Below are positions 1 to 6,286 of a stretch of 16,696 bases of DNA, one piece after another (position 1 is the stretch's first letter; each line of letters begins with the position of its first letter). The notes beneath the pieces are model-generated. The model was given only the letters and a program-made list of their open reading frames with translations. It made no database searches and had not been told where the DNA came from. The translations under genes were made by a program, and so were the position numbers. Source of the stretch: JBOFLG01 sp051657745 (lineage in GTDB: Bacteria; Actinomycetota; Actinomycetes; Actinomycetales; Dermatophilaceae); the NCBI GenBank assembly GCA_051657745.1, contig JBOFLG010000125.1, forward strand, positions 1 to 16,696. The letters are read 5' to 3'.

Positions 1-1385
1 CGTCGGGGAACGGCTTCCGCGACGATGCGATCACGTCGGTGACGCCCTCGGTCGGGGGTGGCCCGAGCCGCCTGCGGGTGGAGGTGACCCGCACGGTGGA
101 CAACATTTTCGGCCCGTTGCTGGGGGTGCCGGAGACCACCATCAGCCGGTTTGCGGTGGCTGACTACGCCGGCCCGATACCGCTCGGCAGCCCGTGCAAC
201 CGCTTTGGTGACGACCCCGAACCTGGCTCCACGGGTAGCAGCAACTGCAGCGACGCCGGCCTGTTCTGGGCGAACGTCGGCAGCCTCACCGTGCCGAAGG
301 TGGCGGGCGACGCCTACCAGGACTTCCAGTGCGGCACCGAGGACGGATGCACCGGTGGGCGGAACACCGACTACGACGCGAACGGCCACATCTTCACGGT
401 CATGCTGCGCGAGCCGGTGACCAACCTGACGATCGAGGCCTTCGACCCGGCTCAGATCGAGGTCGGCGACGCCTGCACGACCTTCAGCGCCAAACTTCCC
501 AGGGCCGCGCTGCTCCCCGCGTCGAGCACTATGGTGACCAACCCGGCCCAGCGGTACGCCGGAGGTGCCGGCCCGTGGTGTACCGGCGACCGGTCGTTCG
601 GCACCGGCCTTGTTCGCACCGAGTTCACCGTGCGCAGCCCGGGGGCCAACCCGTGGCAGCCGGCGTCGTGGCCGGCGGTCGGCGGGTGTACCCAGATCTT
701 CGAGCCGTTCAACGGCGATCTATCCGTGGCCCTCGACAGAACCCAGGTTGGCACCGGCTTCCGCCCGGACGTGGCGGCGAACTTCCGGCGCTGGGTCCCG
801 CTGTGCACCATCCCCGGCACCACGCCGGCCGGTACCTACGCGATCCAGGTGCGGACCAACGGCCTAGGCGCGGATGCCGAGGGTAGCCACAACCGCTTCG
901 GGCTGCGCGCCTTCGGTTCGGGCTCGCGCGACAAGGACGCCATCTCCATCGCCGGCTTCGGCAAGATGGCGATTTACGCCAACACCCCCAACGGGACCTC
1001 GCGGTTCTTCCTCGCCCGCGTCCCGAGTTCGTCCGGCGGGCGGACTTTCAAGGTCAACCTGTTCGACATCGGTGACGCTTCCGCGGGCGGCAGTAACATC
1101 ACGGTGCTGCCTCCGGCTGAGGTCGGTGGGTCGTTCGCCGGTTGTGTCGGACAGGGCGTGGTCAACGGGGGATTGACCAACTGCCGGTTCAACGTCAGCA
1201 GTGCCTTCAACGGCAAGTGGCAGACGGTGACGGTGCCGGTGCCGTCGACCTACCGCTGTAACGACGCCAGCCCCGCCGGATGCTGGATCCGCCTCCAGTT
1301 CTACTACGGGCCGTCGTCGTCGCCGGCGGACACCACGTCCTGGCAGGCCGCAGTCGACGGCGACCCCATCCGGCTCATCGAGTAG
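1..1385 (+). CDS. TadE/TadG-like pilus assembly protein, C-terminal part (5' end outside the window)
   Basis: The reading frame is open from base 3 and stops at TAG 1383-1385, so about 460 residues are visible and the N-terminus lies upstream. The visible start has the pattern of actinobacterial TadG-like proteins: a beta-rich stretch with RLRVEVTRTV, then FGPLLGVPETTISRFAVADY, the segment where such proteins describe a pseudopilin-like or von Willebrand-like ectodomain. The rest is an extracellular domain with 12 cysteines (for example QCGTEDGC and YRCNDASPAGCW), Gly/Ser/Asn-rich loops, and the ending DTTSWQAAVDGDPIRLIE seen at the C-terminus of this family. By family knowledge it would sit on the outer face of the membrane, anchored by an N-terminal helix that is not visible here, and take part in Flp-pilus assembly or surface attachment. 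It lies about 12 kb from the flp-cpaBEF operon in this window. The family call is from sequence pattern only; the exact role is unknown. Confidence 0.7.
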   Translation, partial: SGNGFRDDAITSVTPSVGGGPSRLRVEVTRTVDNIFGPLLGVPETTISRFAVADYAGPIPLGSPCNRFGDDPEPGSTGSSNCSDAGLFWANVGSLTVPKVAGDAYQDFQCGTEDGCTGGRNTDYDANGHIFTVMLREPVTNLTIEAFDPAQIEVGDACTTFSAKLPRAALLPASSTMVTNPAQRYAGGAGPWCTGDRSFGTGLVRTEFTVRSPGANPWQPASWPAVGGCTQIFEPFNGDLSVALDRTQVGTGFRPDVAANFRRWVPLCTIPGTTPAGTYAIQVRTNGLGADAEGSHNRFGLRAFGSGSRDKDAISIAGFGKMAIYANTPNGTSRFFLARVPSSSGGRTFKVNLFDIGDASAGGSNITVLPPAEVGGSFAGCVGQGVVNGGLTNCRFNVSSAFNGKWQTVTVPVPSTYRCNDASPAGCWIRLQFYYGPSSSPADTTSWQAAVDGDPIRLIE

Positions 1386-1503
1386 CGATACCGGCGCGGT
1401 CGGTTCGGTGCCACGGATGCGGCCACTGCCTCGGCGGATGCGGTTGCCCGGATGCCCGGTGTGCCTGGTTGCCCCGGCCGTCGCGGCCGTCGCGGGCTGC
1501 GCG

Positions 1504-1509
1504 TATCCT
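1504..1509 (+). promoter_or_regulatory. Putative -10 box (TATCCT) of a leaderless manB transcript
   Basis: TATCCT lies 8 bases before the GTG at 1518 that I choose as the manB start, and no purine-rich ribosome site lies between. This fits transcription beginning at or within two bases of the start codon, as is common in actinobacteria. I see no clear -35 box. The same hexamer occurs ahead of ahcY (11563-11568). Confidence 0.45.
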
Positions 1510-1517
1510 CGCCGCTC

Positions 1518-2948
1518 GTGACCAGCCGCTCGCTCGCCGACGTCGTGAAGGCCTACGACGTGCGGGGCACCGTCCCTGACCAACTCGACCCCGAGGTCGC
1601 CCACGCGCTCGGCGTCGGTTTCGCCGAGGTCGTGGTCCGCCCTGACGGTCACAGCGGCTGCGTCGTGGCCCGGGACATGCGCGACTCCGGCCCGTCGCTC
1701 GTGGCGGCGTTCGCGGACGGGCTCCGTTCTCGCGGAGTCGCCGTCACCGACATCGGGCTGGCCAGTACTGACGGGCTCTACCACGCGAGCGGTGTGCTCG
1801 AACTCCCGGGCGCGATGTTCACAGCCAGCCACAACCCAGCCGGGTACAACGGAATCAAACTGTGCCGCAGCAACGCTCGTCCGGTCGGGCAGGACACCGG
1901 CTTGGTTCAGATCCGCGAGGTCGCCGAGCGGGTACTCGCGGATGACGCCGACGTCCCGGCGGTGGCGCCGGGCGTGCTGACCGAGCGAGACACCCTGGCC
2001 GACTACGGCGGTTACCTCCGGCGCCTGGTCGACATCACCGGCATCCGCCCGCTCACCGTCGTCATCGACGCCGGCAACGGCATGGCCGGCCACACTGTGC
2101 CAGCGGTCCTGGGCACGGCGGCCGGGCTGCCGGCTCTGCCGCTCACCGTCATCCCGCAGTACTTCGAGCTCGATGGCACCTTCCCCAACCACGAGGCAAA
2201 CCCGCTCGACCCGGCCACCCTCGTCGACCTGCAGGCCGCGGTGCGTGAGCACGGTGCGGACCTCGGGCTGGCCTTCGACGGGGATGCCGACCGGTGCGTC
2301 GTGATCGACGAGCGCGGCGAACCGGTGAGTCCGAGTGCGGTCACCGCCCTGATCGCCCGGCGCGAGGTGGCGCGAGCGGTGGCCGACGGCGCGGATGCCG
2401 CCGAGGTCACCGTCGTGCACAACGCGATCTGCTCGGCTCAGGTGCCCGAGGTGATCGCCGCCACCGGTGCCCGCGCGGTGCGCACCCGGGTGGGGCACTC
2501 GTTCGTCAAGGCCGAGATGGCCCGGCACGACGCAGTGTTTGGCGGCGAGCACAGCGCGCACTACTACTTCCGCGACTTCTGGTTTGCCGACACCGGAATG
2601 CTGGCCGCGTTGCACGTGGTGGCCGCACTCGGGTCGGCACCGGAGCCGCTCAGCGTGCTCATGGCCGACCTGCAGCGATACCCAGCGTCGGGCGAGGTCA
2701 ACTCCACCGTCACCGACGCGGCTGCCGCCACGGCACGGGTGCGGCAGTGGGGCGAGGCGCAGGGTGCCGTGGTCGATCTCCTCGATGGGCTCACGCTGAC
2801 CGTGCCGGCCCCTGGCGGCGGTGTGGGCTGGTGGCTCAACCTGCGCGCCTCCAACACCGAACCGCTGCTCCGGCTCAACGTCGAGGCGGCGGACTCCGGC
2901 ACCATGGAGCGGGTCCGCGACGAGGTGCTCGCCATCGTTCGCCACTGA
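1518..2948 (+). CDS. manB: Phosphomannomutase/phosphoglucomutase (ManB family)
   Basis: This 476-residue alpha-D-phosphohexomutase interconverts hexose-6-phosphate and hexose-1-phosphate, giving mannose-1-phosphate for GDP-mannose or glucose-1-phosphate for envelope sugars. All four family landmarks are present: the phosphoserine loop FTASHNPAGYNGIK (residues 101-114, Ser104 being the phosphorylated residue), the metal loop DGDADR (254-259), the sugar-specificity loop GEHSAHYYF (343-351), and the C-terminal phosphate-binding loop RASNTEPLLR (443-452). I choose GTG 1518 because homology begins with the SLADVVKAYDVRG stretch just after it; the in-frame ATG at 1452 would add a low-complexity Pro/Gly/Arg leader. 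The length is normal for the family. In mycobacteria the equivalent gene sits beside a TobH-like SIS protein and near sahH, which is also the arrangement here. Phosphomannomutase versus phosphoglucomutase specificity cannot be settled by eye. Confidence 0.93.
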   Translation: MTSRSLADVVKAYDVRGTVPDQLDPEVAHALGVGFAEVVVRPDGHSGCVVARDMRDSGPSLVAAFADGLRSRGVAVTDIGLASTDGLYHASGVLELPGAMFTASHNPAGYNGIKLCRSNARPVGQDTGLVQIREVAERVLADDADVPAVAPGVLTERDTLADYGGYLRRLVDITGIRPLTVVIDAGNGMAGHTVPAVLGTAAGLPALPLTVIPQYFELDGTFPNHEANPLDPATLVDLQAAVREHGADLGLAFDGDADRCVVIDERGEPVSPSAVTALIARREVARAVADGADAAEVTVVHNAICSAQVPEVIAATGARAVRTRVGHSFVKAEMARHDAVFGGEHSAHYYFRDFWFADTGMLAALHVVAALGSAPEPLSVLMADLQRYPASGEVNSTVTDAAAATARVRQWGEAQGAVVDLLDGLTLTVPAPGGGVGWWLNLRASNTEPLLRLNVEAADSGTMERVRDEVLAIVRH

Positions 2949-2955
2949 GACCGAC

Positions 2956-3159
2956 ATGTCCGGCAGCGGCGGCCGGCAGTGGCGACCGGCCCGGCTGCCG
3001 CACGGGTGGGGCCGGCGGGCAGGTCCGATGCCGCCGAGTACGACCGCGCGCTTCAGGGCAGGCCCGGCCGTCGCGGGGGAGCGGTGCCGCGGTCCGAGCG
3101 CACGGCCTCGGCGGGGTATGCGAGGATCAGATTCCACCGTCACCGAGAGGAACCCATGA
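2956..3159 (+). CDS. Possible small Arg/Pro-rich ORF (67 aa) between manB and the Trm112 gene
   Basis: An ATG at 2956, 7 bases after the manB stop, opens a 67-codon frame. Its TGA (3157-3159) overlaps the ATG of the next gene as ATGA, the same coupling used by cpaB-cpaE and cpaE-cpaF here. The product (beginning MSGSGGRQWRPARLPHGW) is rich in Arg, Pro and Gly, has no recognisable domain, and its start lacks a clear ribosome site. Open frames of this length arise often by chance in DNA this GC-rich, so it may be non-coding spacer. I list it because of the spacing only. Confidence 0.15.
   Translation: MSGSGGRQWRPARLPHGWGRRAGPMPPSTTARFRAGPAVAGERCRGPSARPRRGMRGSDSTVTERNP
2961..3000 (+). terminator. 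GC-rich hairpin after manB (possible attenuator)
   Basis: CGGCAGC (2961-2967) pairs with GCTGCCG (2994-3000), and GGCCGG (2971-2976) with CCGGCC (2986-2991), with a small bulge between. This makes a strong stem 12 bases after the manB stop codon. No T-run follows, so full termination is doubtful. It may reduce read-through into the Trm112 and SIS genes. Confidence 0.3.
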
Positions 3160-3383
3160 CGTCGCCGGCTGCGCCGCCCCCCTCTGATATCGCGGGCGCA
3201 ACGCCCCTCGAGCCGTGGCTGCGCGCCATCCTTCGGTGCCCGGCGTGCCGGTCCGAGGTGCGTGACGACGCCGGGCCGACCGGGCCAGAGTTGGTGTGCA
3301 CGTCGAGCACGTGCGGTCTGGCCTATCGGATCGACGACGGGGTCCCGGTGCTGCTCGTCGATGAGGCGCGCCGCCCGGGCTGA
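3156..3383 (+). CDS. Trm112-family zinc-ribbon protein
   Basis: This is a 75-residue protein. It has an N-terminal Pro/Ala-rich tail, then LEPWLRAILRCPACRSEV with a CPAC knuckle (Cys28, Cys31), a second knuckle CTSSTC (Cys48, Cys53), and the family ending CGLAYRIDDGVPVLLVDEA. These are the marks of the Trm112p-like fold (the YcaR/UPF0434 group), which in characterised organisms binds and stabilises SAM-dependent methyltransferases of translation factors, tRNA and rRNA. The start at 3156 is fixed by GAGAGG at 3145-3150, with five bases before ATG. The stop is 24 bases before the next gene's start, so the two are probably co-transcribed. Placement with a hexomutase and a SIS protein is typical of actinobacteria, but its partner here is not known. 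Confidence 0.85.
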   Translation: MTSPAAPPPSDIAGATPLEPWLRAILRCPACRSEVRDDAGPTGPELVCTSSTCGLAYRIDDGVPVLLVDEARRPG

Positions 3384-3407
3384 GGCCCGGTGCCGGGCGG
3401 TACGGCC

Positions 3408-4574
3408 ATGACCTGGGTCGACGACGCTCGCCTGGACGACGTGGAGGCGCTGCATGCCCTCGACTCCAGCGGCACCTTGCGGGCCCTGGCCACCGCCGGT
3501 GCACAGGTGCGCCGGGCGGTGGTGGCCGCAGAAGAAGGCGGAGTCGCTCGGGTGGCCGGGGGTGAGCGGCCACGGTCGGTGCTGGTGGCTGCGCTGGGGG
3601 GTTCCGCCGTCGTCGGCGAGGTCCTCACCATGCTGGCCGGCCTCGGTTCTCCGGTTCCTGTCATCGTGCGGCGTGACGGCCCGCTGCCTGGGTGGATCGG
3701 GCCGATGGACCTGGTCGTCGCCGTGTCCCAGTCCGGCCGGGCCGCCGGTCCGCTCGCGCTGGCGGCGGAGGCCGCACGCCGAGGTGCGTCGGTGCTCACA
3801 GTGGGCGCTCCTGGGTCTCCGCTCGCTGAGGTCTGCGCTCGAGCGCGCGGTGTGCACGTCGACACTGCCGTTCCCACGGCGACGTCGCGCACCGGGTTGT
3901 GGTCGCTGCTGACCCCGGTGCTGCTCGCCGCCGACGGGCTCGGTCTGGTGCAGTCATCGGCCGCGGCGCTCGACCAGGTGGCCGACGTGCTCGACGAGGT
4001 CGCCGAGGAGTGTCGGCCCGGCTCGGAGAGTTTCGTCAACCCGGCCAAGGAGGTCGCCCTGGCCTTCGACGGTGCGGTCCCGGTGGTGCTCGGCGACAGC
4101 GCGCTGACCGGGGTGGCGGCCGCTCGCGCTGCTCAGATGCTCGCCCGGACGGCGCGGGTGCCGGCCACCTTCGGTGCGCTGCCCGATGCCGCATCGCAGA
4201 TTGTTGCCGTGCTCGACGGCCCGTACGGCGGCGGGCCGCATGGCGGCGTGCGGTCGTCATCGAGGACGGGCGAGCGCGACGTGTTCGCCGACCCGTTCCT
4301 CGACGGCCCGCAGGCGCCGCGGCTGGCGCTGCTGGCGCTGCGCGATCCTGGGCTTCCGGCGGCCGAGCGGGCCCTCGCCGATGCGGTTGTGGGGTCGGCG
4401 CGGGATGCCGGTGCCGTGGTCGTCGAGCGGGAGGCCCGGGCCGGTGACGCGGTGGCCCGGCTCGCGTCCCTGGTGGCGCACACCGACTTCGCGGCCACCT
4501 ACCTCGGCCTCGGCCTCGGCTTCGACCCGGCCGTCAGCCGGCACGTCACCGACCTGCGGGACCGCACGTCCTGA
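3408..4574 (+). CDS. SIS-domain phosphosugar isomerase-like protein (TobH / PGI-PMI C-terminal family)
   Basis: This 388-residue protein has two sugar-isomerase (SIS) halves. The first is LVAALGGSAVVGEVL (about 59-73), followed by the phosphate-binding VAVSQSGRAAG (104-114). The second is the segment with NPAKEVALAFDGAVPVVLGDS, then ARAAQMLARTARVPATFGALPDAASQ. It resembles archaeal/actinobacterial bifunctional phosphoglucose/phosphomannose isomerases and mycobacterial TobH. In catalytic members the second half carries an asparagine/histidine/glutamate active-site motif; here that place reads LPDAASQ, so activity is uncertain and a binding or regulatory role is possible. I prefer ATG 3408 (GGGCGG at 3395-3400 as ribosome site) because the homologous start MTWVDDARLDDVEAL begins there; GTG 3390 is the alternative. 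The gene's end overlaps the convergent kinase remnant by 29 bases. Confidence 0.75.
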   Translation: MTWVDDARLDDVEALHALDSSGTLRALATAGAQVRRAVVAAEEGGVARVAGGERPRSVLVAALGGSAVVGEVLTMLAGLGSPVPVIVRRDGPLPGWIGPMDLVVAVSQSGRAAGPLALAAEAARRGASVLTVGAPGSPLAEVCARARGVHVDTAVPTATSRTGLWSLLTPVLLAADGLGLVQSSAAALDQVADVLDEVAEECRPGSESFVNPAKEVALAFDGAVPVVLGDSALTGVAAARAAQMLARTARVPATFGALPDAASQIVAVLDGPYGGGPHGGVRSSSRTGERDVFADPFLDGPQAPRLALLALRDPGLPAAERALADAVVGSARDAGAVVVEREARAGDAVARLASLVAHTDFAATYLGLGLGFDPAVSRHVTDLRDRTS

Positions 4575-4869
4575 CCCCACCAACGGTCGGGGTGGAGGAT
4601 TCCGCTCGGAGTTTGGCGATGAATCGGGCGACTTGGCGACGGCTGGTGAGGGTGACCAGCCGGGCATTGCCGCCGTGCTCGTCCAGCAGCTGACGAACCC
4701 TGGGGCGCATGGTCTTTCGGTAGCCCCAGACGTACCGAACGAACTTCCAGGTGATGCGGTCGTAGACGCCGTCCACGCCGGTCAGCGGAAGGTTGACGAT
4801 GGCAGCGAGCTGGTTGGCCAGGGAGGTCTTGCCGGACCCGCCGCAGCCGATGATGGCGATCCGGTCCAT
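4546..4869 (-). pseudogene. Internally deleted P-loop kinase of the 'DNA topology modulation protein' (FlaR-like/adenylate-kinase-like) type
   Basis: The 107-residue frame starts MDRIAIIGCGGSGKTSLANQ, a textbook P-loop (GCGGSGKT, residues 8-15). By residue 34 it is already in GVYDRITWKFVRYVWGYRKT, which in the full-length family belongs to the C-terminal third, and it ends with the family's VTLTSRR segment. The stretch that normally lies between, including the first-aspartate LD..YYD..W region and the DGNY motif, is missing. The frame is kept, so a short protein could be made, but it would lack the nucleotide-monophosphate/acceptor region and is unlikely to be active. I start at ATG 4869 (- strand), where homology begins; an upstream ATG at 4926 adds 19 unrelated residues. 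Function of the intact family is poorly defined. The gene is convergent with, and overlaps, the SIS gene by 29 bases. Confidence 0.7.
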
Positions 4870-4976
4870 GCGCCCGGACGTTACCGCCGCATGGATCGGC
4901 TCCCGTGGATGCGGGCCGCTCACCATGCCACCACCCTCGGGTCGGAACCGCTGTCTGCTGGCACGAGGCCGAACAG

Positions 4977-4982
4977 TAGGCT
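4977..4982 (+). promoter_or_regulatory. Putative -10 box (TAGGCT) for pyrD
   Basis: TAGGCT fits the actinobacterial TANNNT -10 pattern. It lies 72 bases before the pyrD ATG, in the gap between the divergent kinase remnant and pyrD, and would start a leader of about 65 bases. No convincing -35 box is visible. Confidence 0.3.
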
Positions 4983-4990
4983 CCCAAGAA

Positions 4991-5048
4991 CCAGCGGCGC
5001 GATGACCACCGGCGAAGTCCCCGCTGGCTCACACCTTCTGACCGGGGA
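4991..5048 (+). promoter_or_regulatory. pyrD leader with two competing hairpins, one covering the ribosome site
   Basis: CCAGCGG (4991-4997) can pair with CCGCTGG (5021-5027). Alternatively TCCCCG (5018-5023) can pair with CGGGGA (5043-5048), which contains most of the ribosome site GGGGAAGG (5044-5051). Bases 5021-5023 are shared, so the two stems exclude each other. This is the layout of a translational on/off switch, but the stems are short (7 and 6 bp) and common by chance at this GC content. Confidence 0.3.
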
Positions 5049-5054
5049 AGGCCC

Positions 5055-6161
5055 ATGTACAGGCTGCTGTTCTCGACCGTCATCCGCTATGTGCCTGCGG
5101 AGACCGCGCACCATCTGGGCTTCGCGCTCATCCGGATGGCGAGCGCGATGCCGGGCCTCGGCTGGCTGCTGCGCCGATGGTGCACTCCACGCGATCCGGT
5201 CTTGCGGATCCGCGCGCTCGGGATGACGTTTCCCGGGCCGCTGGGTCTGGCGGCGGGGTTCGACAAGGACGCTCGCGGCCCGGATGCGTTCGGCGCCCTG
5301 GGGTTCGGCTTCGTCGAGATCGGCACGGTGACCGCGCGGCCGCAGCCGGGCAATCCGACACCACGACTGTTCCGGCTCGCCGAGGACTCCGCCCTGGTGA
5401 ACCGGATGGGCTTCAACAACGCCGGGGCCGCGGCGGCCGCCGCCCGGCTGCAGGCTCGTCGCCGGGGCGAGGGCCCGGGCCAGGTCGTGGTCGGTGCCAA
5501 CATCGGCAAGACGAAGGTGGTGCCTGAGGGCGAGGCGGTGGCCGACTATGTGGCCGCGACGACGATGCTGGCCGGCGTCGTGCAGTACCTGGTCGTCAAT
5601 GTCAGTTCACCCAACACCCCAGGGTTGCGCACCCTCCAAGCCGTCGACCAGCTTCGGCCGTTGCTGGTGGGGGTTCGTGACGCGCTGGACGGCGCGGGGT
5701 CAGCGCACGTGCCGCTGCTGGTCAAGATCGCCCCGGATCTGGCCGACGACGATATCGATGCAGTGGCCGACCTGGCGCTGGAGCTCGGGTTGGACGGGAT
5801 TATCGCCACCAACACGACGACGTCCCGCGCGGGGTTGCGGACTGATCCGGCGGTGGTCGAGGCGGTCGGCGCGGGCGGGTTGTCTGGCGCTCCGCTGAGA
5901 GATCGTTCCCTGGCCGTGCTGCGGCGGTTGTCCGGCCGGGTTGAGGGTCGGTTGGTGCTGGTCTCGGTCGGCGGCATCGAGACCGTCGATGACGCCTGGG
6001 CCCGGATCTGTGCCGGGGCGACGCTGCTGCAGGGGTACACCGGGTTCGTCTATGGCGGGCCGTGGTGGCCGCGCCGCATCCATCGGGGTCTGGCTCGCCG
6101 GGTCCGAGATGCTGGCTACTCCTCGATCAGCGAAGCGGTCGGCTCGGTGGTCAACGACTGA
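5055..6161 (+). CDS. pyrD: Dihydroorotate dehydrogenase (quinone), class 2
   Basis: This 368-residue flavoprotein oxidises dihydroorotate to orotate in pyrimidine synthesis and passes electrons to membrane quinone. The N-terminal amphipathic extension MYRLLFSTVIRYVPAETAHH marks the membrane-associated class 2 type. Next come GPLGLAAGFDKDA (61-73), FVEIGTVTARPQPGNPTPR (86-104), VNRMGFNNAG (115-124) and the catalytic-serine loop NVSSPNTPGLRTLQ (182-195). LLVKIAPDL, the substrate-binding ATNTTTSR (251-258), and the FMN-phosphate-binding VSVGGIET (303-310) and QGYTGFVYGG (326-335) follow. The full length is present. ATG 5055 is preceded by GGGGAAGG at 5044-5051. It stands alone: the upstream neighbour is divergent and the downstream gene is convergent across a strong hairpin. 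Confidence 0.96.
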   Translation: MYRLLFSTVIRYVPAETAHHLGFALIRMASAMPGLGWLLRRWCTPRDPVLRIRALGMTFPGPLGLAAGFDKDARGPDAFGALGFGFVEIGTVTARPQPGNPTPRLFRLAEDSALVNRMGFNNAGAAAAAARLQARRRGEGPGQVVVGANIGKTKVVPEGEAVADYVAATTMLAGVVQYLVVNVSSPNTPGLRTLQAVDQLRPLLVGVRDALDGAGSAHVPLLVKIAPDLADDDIDAVADLALELGLDGIIATNTTTSRAGLRTDPAVVEAVGAGGLSGAPLRDRSLAVLRRLSGRVEGRLVLVSVGGIETVDDAWARICAGATLLQGYTGFVYGGPWWPRRIHRGLARRVRDAGYSSISEAVGSVVND

Positions 6162-6228
6162 GCCGCCACGTGCGCGGCGCCGTCGACCTCCTGCTGCCCA
6201 CCGTGGGGCACGCCCTCGCCTCCCGGTG

Positions 6229-6269
6229 ACCGACGCTGGGATGCCGCGCGGCGACCTCCCAGCGTCGGT
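6229..6269. terminator. Bidirectional hairpin terminator between pyrD and the convergent modular surface-protein gene
   Basis: ACCGACGCTGGGA (6229-6241) pairs perfectly with TCCCAGCGTCGGT (6257-6269). The 15-base loop holds its own palindrome GCCGCGCGGC (6243-6252). It sits 67 bases after the pyrD stop and 17 bases beyond the stop of the opposite-strand gene, where a shared terminator is expected. There is no T-run, as is usual in high-GC actinobacteria. Confidence 0.75.
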
Positions 6270-6286
6270 GTCCTGGTGCCGGGCGC

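Noticed and set aside
1452..1517. Upstream ATG as the start of manB
   Set aside because: The added residues are Pro/Gly/Arg-rich and unlike the family's start; the -10 box at 1504-1509 would lie inside the gene.
864..3857. 997-codon open frame on the - strand opposite manB and the SIS gene
   Set aside because: It is a shadow: high GC at third positions of the + strand genes removes stop codons from this antisense frame. Its product is low-complexity Arg/Gly/His/Ala-rich with no domain, while the + strand shows clear family motifs.
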